From: Thermoflexus sp.
GTDB lineage: Bacteria; Chloroflexota; Anaerolineae; Aggregatilineales; Aggregatilineaceae
Direction: 5' to 3'
Assembly: GCA_020724485.1 (NCBI GenBank)
Contig: DYGW01000006.1
Coordinates: 1-36,791 of the forward strand
Length of the DNA stretch: 36,791 bases
Part shown: positions 7,963-16,274 of the stretch, piece by piece
Layout of the letters: each line of letters begins with the position of its first letter
Position numbering within the stretch: the first letter of the stretch is position 1
Translations under genes and position numbers: made by a program
Notes under the pieces: model-generated
Seen by the model: only the letters and a program-made list of their open reading frames with translations
Databases searched by the model: none
What the model was told of the DNA's origin: nothing

Positions 7963-9018
7963 TCAGGTCTGCGCTGGCGGGACGCTGTCGAGTACTTCGC
8001 TGAGAAGCACAGGCCGTTCTTCGAGGAATGAACGGGTGGCCGCGAGCACGCCAGCCAGCGCCCAGCGCCCGGCCAAGCCATCGGCCCTGGGAGCTGTACC
8101 GCTGCGGATGCAGCCGACGAAATGCTCCATCTCACGGATGTAGCCCCAGGCGAAGCGCTCCGGCCAGGTGCGGTAGATGGGCGTGATGTAGCCTTTGTCG
8201 CGATTGGCGGCGATGATCACAGCCTGCCCGCGAATATCCCCGATCTGCATCAGGCCGCGCTCGCCGACGATCTCGACGCGCGCGTCGTAGCCGTACTCGC
8301 AGGGGCACACGCCGGAGATGCTGCCCAATCCGCCGCTCTCGAAGCGGATGTTGACGATGGCGTTGTCGTAGAAGTGAGGCGTGTTGATGTGGTGGGCCGG
8401 ACCTTTGAAGTTGGCGATCTCGGCGTAGACGCGCTGCGGGTTGGATCCCATTAGCCAGCGCACACAGTCCCAATCGTGGCTATTGACCTCGGCCAGCATC
8501 CCGTTCGACTTGGCGAGATCGCGCGCCCAGGGCGGCGGCAGGCCTGGGCCGTGCGTGAGCGACTTGATCAGCATGGGCCGTCCGATCTCGCCGGCTTGGA
8601 TGCGCTCGTAGGCGGCCACGAACTCCGGATCGAAGCGGCGCATGAAACCGAGCTGCAGCAGCACACCGTGGCGCTCGGCGGCGGCGATGATCGCGTCGCA
8701 CTCTTCGAGCGTGATCGCCATCGGTTTCTCAAGGAACACGTGCTTGCCCGCTTCGGCGGACAGCACAGCCAGAGTCTTGTGGGTGAAGGTCGGTGTTGTG
8801 ATCAGGACGGCGTCGAACTCGCCCCAGTCCAGCGCCGCCTCAAACGTCTCGAAGCGCGCGGCGATGCCGTACTGGTCGCCCACGGCGTCGCGCACCTCCT
8901 GCACTGGCTCGACTACGGCGCTGGCGGTCGCCGCCGCAATGTGGCGGGTGACCGAATTGGCGTGGACCTTCGCCACACGCCCGCCGCCTACCAGACACAC
9001 ACGCACTCGATCAGGCAT
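7963..9018 (-). CDS. Gfo/Idh/MocA family oxidoreductase
   Basis: NAD(P)-dependent sugar or cyclitol dehydrogenase (351 aa), cytoplasmic. The start at ATG 9016-9018 has GAGG upstream and begins directly with the dinucleotide-binding fold VRVCLVGGGRVAKVHA (5-20). An ATG at 9090 in the same frame would add 24 unlike residues. Family motifs: ITTPTFTH (73-80), EKPMAIT (97-103, with the conserved Glu-Lys-Pro), and EVNSHDWDCVRWLMG in the substrate domain. It is the first gene of the operon with the zinc dehydrogenase. The perfect operator palindrome and a near-consensus promoter are about 130 bp upstream of the chosen start. The substrate is probably an inositol- or hexose-type compound, by family only. 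Confidence 0.93.
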   Translation of the reverse strand: MPDRVRVCLVGGGRVAKVHANSVTRHIAAATASAVVEPVQEVRDAVGDQYGIAARFETFEAALDWGEFDAVLITTPTFTHKTLAVLSAEAGKHVFLEKPMAITLEECDAIIAAAERHGVLLQLGFMRRFDPEFVAAYERIQAGEIGRPMLIKSLTHGPGLPPPWARDLAKSNGMLAEVNSHDWDCVRWLMGSNPQRVYAEIANFKGPAHHINTPHFYDNAIVNIRFESGGLGSISGVCPCEYGYDARVEIVGERGLMQIGDIRGQAVIIAANRDKGYITPIYRTWPERFAWGYIREMEHFVGCIRSGTAPRADGLAGRWALAGVLAATRSFLEERPVLLSEVLDSVPPAQT

Positions 9019-9149
9019 GGGGGCTTCCTCTTGGAGGCTGAAATGGACAGGTGATGCAGAAGATAGCCGCTTTTCACCGCGCATGGCCACCGCAGCTGTC
9101 TGCCCCGGCGGGCGGCAGAGCGATCCGCGCGGGAGCGTGTTATGATCTC

Positions 9150-9167
9150 ATCTTGTCATGACAAGAT
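9150..9167. promoter_or_regulatory. Perfect 18-bp operator palindrome (probable GntR site)
   Basis: ATCTTGTCATGACAAGAT is a perfect palindrome. It sits 6 bp downstream of the -10 box of the dehydrogenase operon promoter and matches the GntR autoregulatory site at 5059-5076 at 15 of 18 positions. Promoter-to-operator geometry is nearly the same at both places. Confidence 0.8.
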
Positions 9168-9173
9168 AGCTTA

Positions 9174-9203
9174 ATTGTATTTTCTGACCGGGCGGTTTGT
9201 CAA
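9174..9203 (-). promoter_or_regulatory. Sigma-70 promoter of the dehydrogenase operon
   Basis: Minus-strand TTGACA (9203-9198) and TACAAT (9179-9174) with an 18-bp spacer. Transcription would start within the operator at 9150-9167 and read into the genes at 9018-6907. Confidence 0.7.
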
Positions 9204-9233
9204 CAGGCGAGCCTGTACGGGGAGTGTCCATCT

Positions 9234-9661
9234 TCAAGGGTATACGAAATCCTTGATGTGGGCCGAATAGCGTGGAAAGGCGCGTCGGCACATCTGACGA
9301 CGGTTCCAGGCATAGACAAAGAGTTTAATGGCACGCCGCAGCGCGTGCATACAACGTGAGAAGCAGCGCGAGCGGCGCGCCAGACGCGCCAGGTAGTGAC
9401 GCAGGACCGACTTGTCGGCCTCTACCGAGTAGGTCTGACTTTTGTCGCGGAGGGCCTAGTGATGTCCGGGGTAGTACACCAGGGTATGATAGGTCGAGAA
9501 GTCATCCGCGTAATAGTGCTCGGCCTGGGGACTGCGGTCCAACATCGCCTGCAAGACGGTTGGGGTCCGTTGCAGGACGACGTCCCATCCGATGATGCAC
9601 TGCGTCTCTCGCTCGACCTGGCTTCAACATGCCCATCGTAAGGATTCTGCTTGCCGCCCAA
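9234..9661 (-). pseudogene. Decayed IS1-type transposase
   Basis: The minus strand encodes the C-terminal catalytic part of an IS1-like DDE transposase, recognised from my memory of the family. Read from about 9617 down to the stop at 9234-9236, the frame gives CIIGWDVVLQRTPTVLQAML, then YYADDFSTYHTLVYYPGHH. It is then broken by an in-frame TAG (9456-9458) and continues SQTYSVEADKSVLRHYLARL, RRSRCFSRCMHALRRAI and LFVYAWNRRQ to DFVYP. The preceding piece (GGKQNPYDGHVEARSSER, near 9610-9660) is in another frame, so there is also a frameshift. No start codon or terminal repeat was found. It marks the left border of the GH2/LacI module. Confidence 0.8.
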
Positions 9662-9785
9662 CCCGGACTATCAGGCCGCGATCCGGGTGGACTCGGCGGC
9701 AGCAGCCCGGTGGAAGCGCTGTCCTCTATTGGCTGAGCTGTTGTAGTGCCCATGACAGGGCGACTTGCGACTTGGGCCAGATGTA

Positions 9786-9924
9786 AAGGATCGGACTACC
9801 CTGATTGCCAGTTCGTTGCTTCCGCTCGCAACCTCACCCCCTGACCCCCTCAGCCGCTGGCGGAGAGGGGGAAGTTGAGCGAAACGGGGGGTGAGCTCAA
9901 TGACTGGCAATCAAGGATCGGACT
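9786..9924. repeat. MITE-like palindromic element B with flanking direct repeats
   Basis: The perfect 11-bp inverted repeat TGATTGCCAGT (9802-9812) / ACTGGCAATCA (9903-9913) encloses a GC-rich hairpin core (CCCCCTC 9845-9851, GAGGGGG 9865-9871). The 12-bp direct repeat AAGGATCGGACT lies on each side (9786-9797 and 9913-9924). The rest of the gap 9662-9990 shows no gene. Confidence 0.65.
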
Positions 9925-9989
9925 TAATCTGACACATGCGCTCTAACCGACAGTGACCACTGTAGCTGGAGTGTAAGATTAAGCCTCGT

Positions 9990-11849
9990 CTAATTCGATT
10001 TTTCTAGTGATCCCCGTTGGCTTTCAACGGTCCTCTCTTCTCGCTGCTCAATGGCCGCCGGACGTTGTTGTGCACGGCGAATACGCTCCATATCGAACTT
10101 CTCGTCGCGTCCGAAGGTGTAGATGCCATTCTGCTCCTGATACACATCGGTCAACTGCGTGTAGCAGTAGCCAAACATCTCGGGGTTAGCCAACAGCACA
10201 CCACACAGTCGCTCAAACCGTTCGTAGAACGCCTCGATGCTGGTCGGGCGCTCCCCATATCCCCAGGAATATTCCTCTTCGCGCACTTTGGGATTCCACC
10301 AGATACCGCCGAATTCACTCACAAAATAGGGCTGTCCCCGGTACGGCACCGACCAGGAGCGCTTGCTATCGCGGTGCTGCCCCGCGACTGGCGCGTTCAC
10401 ATAGGGTTCGGCGCTGTCACCGTGTCGCTGGGCGAAAGTCTCTGGATTCTGATCGTAATCGTGGCTGTCATAAACATCAGCCCAGGGAACGCGGTGCGCA
10501 TAGCCGGACGCGTCAAGTACCGGGCGAGTCAGATCCATCGCTTTAGTCGCCAGGTACATGCCCCAGGTTACATCGTCCAGCGCGGAGATGCGGTCGCCGA
10601 TGGTCTGCCAGGTCTCGTTGAGCGGACACCAGCCTACAATTGCCGGGTGCGAGTAATCGCGCTCCAGGACTTCGAGCCATTGGGTAATGTACGTGGCGCT
10701 GGGCTGCTGATGGTCGCTTTCGCCTCGGCTCGACACGCGGCAGCCCCAGTCGCCAAATTCGCCCCAGACGAGATAGCCCATGCGATCGGCGTGGTAGAGA
10801 AAGCGCTCCTCAAACACCTTCTGATGCAGGCGGGCGCCGTTGAACCCAGCGGCCTGGGCCAGCGCGATGTCGCGGCGCAACGCCTCGTCGCTGGGGGCCG
10901 TCATGATCCCGTCGGGATAGTACCCCTGATCCAGCACGAGGCGCTGAAACACAACTTTGCCGTTGAGCTTGATGGCCTTACCGTCGATGGTCACACTGCG
11001 CAGCCCAGCATAGCTGCTGATCTGGTCAACGACCACCCCGGTGGCATCCACCAGGCGAATGTCCAGGCCGTACAGGTGCGGATCTTCAATGGACCACAAC
11101 CGGCGGCGGTCTGCAGGAATGGGCACGTCGAGCTGGGTCACGAAATCGCCGCCCACCGCACGTTCGACGGTAGTCACTACGCCCGCCTCATCGCTGAGCG
11201 TAATACTCAGCCGTAGGCCAGGCGTGGTGGCCGTGAGCGGTTGGGCGATGCGCAGCAGGCCGTTGGTGACATCTGGCGTGATGCGCAGGCGTTTGAGCGC
11301 GTATTCCGGCACGGGCTCAAGCCACACCGTCTGCCAGATGCCAGTGGTTCGCAGATAGACGGCGCCATAGGCACCGTAACGCTGTGACTGTTTGCCGCGC
11401 GGCTGTGGCGGGTTGTGATCATCACGCGCGCGGACGACAATGGTGATTTCCTGGCCGGGCCGGGCCACGCCATGTAGGTCGCAGCTGAAGGGCGTGAACC
11501 CGCCCCGATGCCGCCCCACCTCAACGCTGTTGACCCACACCGTCGTATCGTAATCAACCGCCTGGAAATGTAGGAGCACGCGCCGCTCACCCCAGTCGTG
11601 GGGAATGGTGACCGTGCGCCTATACCACACCGCGCTCAGATAGTCCTGGTTGTTGATACCTGAAAGCCGCGACTCCGGGCAGAACGGCACGACGATACTG
11701 TCTTTAAGCTCGCGCGTGAGCAGACCGCGATGAATGCCGCTGTCGGCCTGGTCAATTTCAAATTGCCATTCCCCATTCAGGCACAGCCAGTCCGGCCGCA
11801 CGAACTGCGGGCGCGGGTATTCTGCGCGTGGAATCGCCATGGTTGCCAT
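9990..11849 (-). CDS. Glycoside hydrolase family 2 (beta-galactosidase/beta-glucuronidase-like)
   Basis: Retaining exo-glycosidase (619 aa) acting on a beta-linked glycoside. Order: N-terminal sugar-binding jelly-roll (about 15-180; LNGEWQFEID, FQAVDYDTTVWVNSVEVGRH), immunoglobulin-like domain (about 185-290), then the TIM barrel. Catalytic residues are visible: acid/base Glu412 in GWCPLNETW and nucleophile Glu512 in YFVSEFGGIWW. WGEFGDWG (362-369) is a further family segment. No signal peptide is seen, so it is probably cytoplasmic and works on oligosaccharides imported by the ABC system at 14215-20453. It is shorter than LacZ and resembles compact GH2 members. It starts 5 bp after the URO-D gene and is co-transcribed with it under LacI control. 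The terminal sugar (Gal, GlcA, Man) cannot be decided here. Confidence 0.93.
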   Translation of the reverse strand: MATMAIPRAEYPRPQFVRPDWLCLNGEWQFEIDQADSGIHRGLLTRELKDSIVVPFCPESRLSGINNQDYLSAVWYRRTVTIPHDWGERRVLLHFQAVDYDTTVWVNSVEVGRHRGGFTPFSCDLHGVARPGQEITIVVRARDDHNPPQPRGKQSQRYGAYGAVYLRTTGIWQTVWLEPVPEYALKRLRITPDVTNGLLRIAQPLTATTPGLRLSITLSDEAGVVTTVERAVGGDFVTQLDVPIPADRRRLWSIEDPHLYGLDIRLVDATGVVVDQISSYAGLRSVTIDGKAIKLNGKVVFQRLVLDQGYYPDGIMTAPSDEALRRDIALAQAAGFNGARLHQKVFEERFLYHADRMGYLVWGEFGDWGCRVSSRGESDHQQPSATYITQWLEVLERDYSHPAIVGWCPLNETWQTIGDRISALDDVTWGMYLATKAMDLTRPVLDASGYAHRVPWADVYDSHDYDQNPETFAQRHGDSAEPYVNAPVAGQHRDSKRSWSVPYRGQPYFVSEFGGIWWNPKVREEEYSWGYGERPTSIEAFYERFERLCGVLLANPEMFGYCYTQLTDVYQEQNGIYTFGRDEKFDMERIRRAQQRPAAIEQREERTVESQRGSLEKSN

Positions 11850-11854
11850 GGGCG

Positions 11855-12886
11855 TTATCGTCCTTTCAGGTCAGGGAGCTGTTCGCGATTTTCTACAATG
11901 ACCACGCGGCGGCCGCCGGTGATGTCCATGATACGGTCGAAGGGCATGCCTGCGAACGCATTCACATAGATGATCTGATCGTCCCGCAGGCCATGAAAAT
12001 ACACATGAAGATCTTCAGCCGCACGATCATTGATCTGAAACGCGCGGAACACCTGCAACGACTTCCAGGTTGCCAGATGCTGCGTGTGTGAGCCGCACAG
12101 GTGGATCATGCCCCCGTGCGGATAGAGCGACAGCAGCGCATGGTCCAGGGGAGCGATGAATTCCGCGTAGGCGCGCGCTGAGATCAGCTGTGTGGTGCAG
12201 CCGCAAAGCTGGCCATACCCCGGCAGTTGGAAGCGCTGGTCCGGGACGATGCATTGGTAGCGCTCCGGCGGCAGGTTTGCCAGGTACCAGCGGTGCAGCT
12301 CGCACAGCACGTCATTGATGATCTGCAGATCGTGATGCGCCGCCTCAGGGTCCTGGAGCATCGCCAGCAGGATTTCCTGCCCGTACAGGTTGACTGCGAT
12401 ATTGAGTACGCTGGCGATCGTAGGCAAGCCAAAGGTGACGTTGGCTACATCGCGTTCAAGGAACGCCAGGGAGCAGTCCCGCACTGCCCGCCAGGTGGGG
12501 TTCGTCTCGAGGTCAGGTGCGGTGAGCGTCCCCACAGGACTCGATAGGGGACGGACTTGCCACCCCCCATCCAGCAGAAATACCTCGGCGCCAAAGAGAT
12601 CGTCGACGAAATGCACGCCGTGCGGGTTGTAGTTGATGGTCAGCGGGCGAAATACCGCGCGGTTGCAGGCATCCGGAGTGCGCTGGGCCAAGTACTCCAA
12701 CGAGTTGTCCAGCCACGCTTCCCATTGCAGGCTGTCGTCTTCGGTAGAGCAGCCAATCCCGTTGAGGACCAAAACCGAATCCAGGTTTCTTCCGGCAAAC
12801 AGGTCACGCAGCCGCTGTTGGTGGTAGTCGAAGGCCGCCTGGACTTCTGGGTTATTGAGCGCGGCGTGTGTGGTTCGATCTAACAT
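11855..12886 (-). CDS. URO-D superfamily protein, methyltransferase-like (not heme URO-D)
   Basis: 343-aa protein of the uroporphyrinogen decarboxylase/MtaA-CmuA superfamily, TIM-barrel fold. Recognised from its segment order: LLDGGWQVRPLSSPVGTL, EILLAMLQDPEAAHHDLQII, LISARAYAEFIAPLDHALL and MIHLCGSHTQHL. The H-x-C pair (His262, Cys264) matches the zinc-ligand H-x-C of corrinoid:CoM methyltransferases. The N-terminal substrate arginines of true URO-D are not evident. It is the first gene of the LacI-regulated operon with the GH2 enzyme. A second superfamily member (20463-21428) closes the divergent operon. Demethylation of a methylated sugar or aglycone is a hypothesis; no corrinoid protein is encoded in the window. 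Confidence 0.8.
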   Translation of the reverse strand: MLDRTTHAALNNPEVQAAFDYHQQRLRDLFAGRNLDSVLVLNGIGCSTEDDSLQWEAWLDNSLEYLAQRTPDACNRAVFRPLTINYNPHGVHFVDDLFGAEVFLLDGGWQVRPLSSPVGTLTAPDLETNPTWRAVRDCSLAFLERDVANVTFGLPTIASVLNIAVNLYGQEILLAMLQDPEAAHHDLQIINDVLCELHRWYLANLPPERYQCIVPDQRFQLPGYGQLCGCTTQLISARAYAEFIAPLDHALLSLYPHGGMIHLCGSHTQHLATWKSLQVFRAFQINDRAAEDLHVYFHGLRDDQIIYVNAFAGMPFDRIMDITGGRRVVIVENREQLPDLKGR

Positions 12887-12920
12887 AGGGAGATCTCCAC
12901 TGGGCAGACAAGAAGGGGTG

Positions 12921-12930
12921 TAACGTTCAA
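12921..12930. promoter_or_regulatory. LacI-type operator, GH2 operon side
   Basis: TAACGTTCAA contains the AACGTT centre (12922-12927) shared with the site at 13034-13045. It lies about 10 bp downstream of the minus-strand -10 box, between promoter and URO-D start. Confidence 0.6.
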
Positions 12931-12939
12931 TTTGCTACC

Positions 12940-12969
12940 ACTATACGACGGCTGGGCGCGTCTTGTCAA
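12940..12969 (-). promoter_or_regulatory. Sigma-70 promoter of the URO-D/GH2 operon
   Basis: Minus-strand TTGACA (12969-12964), 18-bp spacer, TATAGT (12945-12940). The LacI-type site at 12921-12930 overlaps the expected transcription start area. Confidence 0.72.
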
Positions 12970-12999
12970 CTGGGCCAGATCAGGGCGAAAGTGAGTTGC

Positions 13000-13028
13000 T
13001 TGACAACGCTTCTGAATCCTCATACCAT
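13000..13028 (+). promoter_or_regulatory. Sigma-70 promoter of the LacI/transporter operon
   Basis: Plus-strand TTGACA (13000-13005), 17-bp spacer, TACCAT (13023-13028). The LacI-type site follows 5 bp downstream. Confidence 0.65.
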
Positions 13029-13033
13029 GAAGA

Positions 13034-13045
13034 TATAACGTTAAA
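13034..13045. promoter_or_regulatory. LacI-type operator, regulator side
   Basis: TATAACGTTAAA holds the palindrome TAACGTTA (13036-13043). Position at the expected transcription start implies repression of the regulator's own operon. Confidence 0.65.
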
Positions 13046-13096
13046 CTCTGGTTGTCTCAGTGCCGATAGATTCGCATTTTTCAGCGACTACACGCT

Positions 13097-14125
13097 ATGA
13101 AACCAACAATTAAGGACGTTGCAAAACTTGCTGGCGTTTCGGTGCAAACGGTCTCGAACGTTATCAACAACAACACCGAGCGTTTCAGTGCGGAAACACG
13201 CGCCCGCGTGTTGGATGCCATCGCCAAGCTGAACTACCAGCCGAATCGGGCCGCTCAGTACATGCGCAGTGGGGTCATCGGGATTCTGGCCCTCGCCATT
13301 CCGGATATTGGGAACCCTTATTTCGCGGAGATCGCGCGCGAGATCATCGACGCCGCCAAAGAGCGCGGCTACACGGTGCTGATCGAGCATACTGCCGGGC
13401 AGGCTGAAAACGAGCACCTGCTGTTGGGTGGTTCGCGGGCCCAGCTTGTCGATGGCGTGATCCTTGATCCTGTTGCGATCACCGAGGACGAAATTCGCCG
13501 TGCGAATGTCTCTACGCCAATTGTGATGCTTGGGGAGCGTGTCACAGGTCAGTATTACGATCACGTCATGATCGATAACGTGGCCGCCGCTCGGTTGCTC
13601 ACCGAGCACCTGCTGGAGCTGGGGCACCGGCGCATCGCGATCCTGCCTGTCGCTGAAGATAGTCGAAACTCGCTGCACCGCATGCGCTATCAAGGGTATC
13701 TCGAAGCCTTGCAGGCCGCCGGCATCCGGCCTGATCCCGATCTGATTGTCTCCACGCTGTGGCCGGTGCTGTTGACCCATCACAGCGGCATGACGGCCAT
13801 GCAAGAACTTCTGGCGCGAGGTGAACTCCCGGATGCGGTCTTCTGCCTGAATGATCTAGCGGCATTGGGTGCGATCAAAACCCTCTCTCAACATGGTTAC
13901 CGCGTCCCCGAAGATATTGCGGTCGTCGGATTTGACGATATTCCCGAAAGCTATCTGACTTCCCCCGAGCTGACGACCATTTCGCCAGATAAAAGATCGA
14001 TCGGGCGCCTGGTCGTTTCGCTACTGATCGACCGCATCAAAGGTACCCGTACCGGTCCGCCAGAGCAGTTCAATCCTGAGTTCAAGCTCGTCGTTCGTGA
14101 AAGCACTGTTGGCCGGCAGGCATAA
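13097..14125 (+). CDS. LacI family transcriptional regulator
   Basis: Sugar-responsive repressor (342 aa). The N-terminal LacI helix-turn-helix is clear (IKDVAKLAGVSVQTVSNVIN, residues 4-23), followed by the hinge NYQPNRAAQYMRSG and a periplasmic-binding-protein-like effector domain (IGILALAIPDIGNPYFAEI to the C-terminal TRTGPPEQFNPEFKLVVREST). The hinge and helix predict a palindromic operator with a central CG, which fits the two AACGTT sites between this gene and the divergent URO-D/GH2 operon. It is first in a probable operon with the ABC importer. The effector is probably an oligosaccharide or its product. Confidence 0.96.
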   Translation: MKPTIKDVAKLAGVSVQTVSNVINNNTERFSAETRARVLDAIAKLNYQPNRAAQYMRSGVIGILALAIPDIGNPYFAEIAREIIDAAKERGYTVLIEHTAGQAENEHLLLGGSRAQLVDGVILDPVAITEDEIRRANVSTPIVMLGERVTGQYYDHVMIDNVAAARLLTEHLLELGHRRIAILPVAEDSRNSLHRMRYQGYLEALQAAGIRPDPDLIVSTLWPVLLTHHSGMTAMQELLARGELPDAVFCLNDLAALGAIKTLSQHGYRVPEDIAVVGFDDIPESYLTSPELTTISPDKRSIGRLVVSLLIDRIKGTRTGPPEQFNPEFKLVVRESTVGRQA

Positions 14126-14214
14126 CACCAGAAAGGAGGTTGCCTCCAAGCACACACGTCGATGGCTGCGACTGACACAAAGCTGAGTGATCGCTAGCTT
14201 ATGAGGAGAAGACC

Positions 14215-16188
14215 ATGAAGCACTTGCTGCGTTTGATGTGCGTCGTCCTGCTGTGCGTCACCGTGGGCGTAAGCTTGCCCGCAGTCCAGGCGCAGGACGG
14301 CAGCGGTGAGAAACCATTGTGGGGGTGGGCGACTGTCGCGGAGTTTGAAGCGGCCACCGGGCAGACGCTTCCCCCCTACAATGAGTCTCCGATGCTAACT
14401 GAACTGGTGAATCAAGGCAAATTGCCTCCGGTCGAAGAGCGGTTGCCCCTGGAACCACTGGTCGACAATCCCTTCGAGGCGGTGGGTAAGTATGGGGGCA
14501 GGCTGACGTTGGGCCAGGTCTCCGCTGGCATCGGCTATCCTGCCTCGAACTTCACCACGTTTGAGTCGTTGTTCAGCCTAGCGCGTGACGGCAATACCGT
14601 GGTTCCGAATATCGCCAAGGGCTGGGAGTTCAACGAGGACGGCACGACCTTCACGATCTTCCTACGGGAAGGAATGCGTTGGAGCGACGGCGACCCGTTC
14701 GACGCGGATGATATCATGTTCTACTGGGAAGACATAATCCTCAACACGGATATCACGCCGAATGTTCCCAGCCGGTTCTCGCCCGGCGGCGAGCCGATGA
14801 AGGTTGAAAAGGTCGATCAATACACGGTGCGCCTGACCTTCGCCATCCCGTACTACGCGATCCTACCGAACCTCTCCAGCGTGGTGTTCACCGGCTGTCA
14901 GGGTGATTTCTTCGAAGCTTCGCACTATCTGAAGCAGTTCCACATCAAGTACAACCCGAATGTCGAGCAGGAAGCGAAGGAGGCCGGGTTCGAGACCTGG
15001 GTGCAGTATCTCGGATCGAAGCGCTACTTCTGGTGGCGCGTGACCGAAGGCGTTCCGACGGTCGGCCCGTGGATGGTCGTGGAGACGGTGCCGGAAGGCA
15101 CGGTCATGGACCGCAACCCGTACTACTTCAAGGTGGACACGGCGGGCAACCAACTGCCCTATATCGATCGGGTCATCGCTACGATCTTCAATGACGCCGG
15201 AACGCTCGCGCTCAAGATGGTGGCTGGTGAGTACGATTACCAGGACTGGTCAACCTCAGTAGCCGACTATCCGGTATTTGTGGAGGGCCAGGAACAGGGC
15301 AACTACACCGTATTCATGGCTCCCAGCCTGTGGACGTCTATCGCGGCGTATTCCGTGAATCAGAACTACGCTGGTGATCCTGCTGATGCGGAGATCCTAC
15401 GCGACATCCGCTTCCGCCGGGCGCTCTCCTATTCGCTCGACCGCGACGAGATCAACCAGATTATCGCGCTCGGCCAGGGGACACCGTTCCAGGCGACCGC
15501 GCACCCCTCGTCAAGTTACTACAAAGAGGAATGGGGAACGGCCTATATCGAGTTCAACCCGGACCTGGCCAACCAACTGCTCGACGAGATGGGGATGGAT
15601 AAGCGCGATGGAGAAGGTTTCCGCCTGAGACCAGACGGCAAGCCGTTCTCGCTGATCATCTCGGACGTCAATGACGCCATCCCAGAAAAGATGAGCGAGT
15701 TGATCAAGGAATACTGGGATGCTATCGGCGTGCGCACGATCGTAACCCCCACCGACCGCACCCTGATGACCGAGCAGTTTGGCTCCGGTGAGTATATGGT
15801 CTCCGGCTGGGCGATGGACGGTGCCGCCGAGCTGGCGGTCGCCATCGGGGTAAACGGATACCTGCAAGCGTGGCAATGGGCTCCGCAGTGGAACACTTGG
15901 TACGCGAGCCGCGGCGCGCAAGGCGAAGAGCCGCCCGCCGATGTCAAGCGCATGTTGGAGCTGTACCGTGAAGTCCCGTTCATGGCGCCCGATGACCAGC
16001 AGGCGGCGCTAACCGAGATCTGGGACATCTGGAAAGAAGGACTATGGCGCATTGGCACGATCGGCATGGTTCCGAAGCCGGGCATTGTGCGCAATGGCTT
16101 GGGCAATGTCGATACCAACACGTACACAGACAATGCCGATGTCGGTATCGGCACCTTCAACCGGCACTACCAGTTCTACTGGAAGTAG
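14215..16188 (+). CDS. ABC transporter substrate-binding protein, family 5 (peptide/oligosaccharide type)
   Basis: Extracytoplasmic solute-binding protein (657 aa) of the SBP_bac_5 family. Start at ATG 14215 with GAGGAGA upstream. A signal peptide is visible (MKHLLRLMCVVLLCVTVGVS, with a cut likely after QA near 27). Family segments: GGRLTLGQVSAG, VVPNIAKGWEFNEDGTTFTI, LREGMRWSDGDPFDADDIMF and later ILRDIRFRRALSYSLDRDEI. It is longer than typical DppA, as seen in members serving complex-carbohydrate loci. Context (GH2, LacI) favours an oligosaccharide over a peptide, by analogy with PepT-type sugar importers. The gene is followed by a stable hairpin, then the permeases. Confidence 0.93.
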   Translation: MKHLLRLMCVVLLCVTVGVSLPAVQAQDGSGEKPLWGWATVAEFEAATGQTLPPYNESPMLTELVNQGKLPPVEERLPLEPLVDNPFEAVGKYGGRLTLGQVSAGIGYPASNFTTFESLFSLARDGNTVVPNIAKGWEFNEDGTTFTIFLREGMRWSDGDPFDADDIMFYWEDIILNTDITPNVPSRFSPGGEPMKVEKVDQYTVRLTFAIPYYAILPNLSSVVFTGCQGDFFEASHYLKQFHIKYNPNVEQEAKEAGFETWVQYLGSKRYFWWRVTEGVPTVGPWMVVETVPEGTVMDRNPYYFKVDTAGNQLPYIDRVIATIFNDAGTLALKMVAGEYDYQDWSTSVADYPVFVEGQEQGNYTVFMAPSLWTSIAAYSVNQNYAGDPADAEILRDIRFRRALSYSLDRDEINQIIALGQGTPFQATAHPSSSYYKEEWGTAYIEFNPDLANQLLDEMGMDKRDGEGFRLRPDGKPFSLIISDVNDAIPEKMSELIKEYWDAIGVRTIVTPTDRTLMTEQFGSGEYMVSGWAMDGAAELAVAIGVNGYLQAWQWAPQWNTWYASRGAQGEEPPADVKRMLELYREVPFMAPDDQQAALTEIWDIWKEGLWRIGTIGMVPKPGIVRNGLGNVDTNTYTDNADVGIGTFNRHYQFYWK

Positions 16189-16207
16189 TCGTTAGGGTGT
16201 GACTGGC

Positions 16208-16244
16208 GGGGTGGCGTTGCCAATCGATTAGGTAGCGCCACCCC
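16208..16244 (+). promoter_or_regulatory. Intercistronic stem-loop after the binding-protein gene
   Basis: GGGGTGGCG (16208-16216) pairs perfectly with CGCCACCCC (16236-16244) over a 19-nt loop. It sits in the 86-bp gap between the binding protein and the first permease, with no T tract. This fits transcript stabilisation or partial termination, giving more binding protein than membrane subunits. Confidence 0.6.
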
Positions 16245-16274
16245 TGTGTCAGGCTAGAGTGTGGATGGTGTCAA

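Noticed and set aside
11855-12886. Heme-pathway uroporphyrinogen decarboxylase (hemE)
   Set aside because: The H-x-C motif, the lack of the usual N-terminal arginine motif and the glycan-operon context point to the methyltransferase-like branch. The same holds for 20463-21428.
14126-14160. Terminator after the LacI gene (GGAGGTTGCCTCC)
   Set aside because: Stem of only five pairs with a 3-nt loop and no T run; too weak to call.
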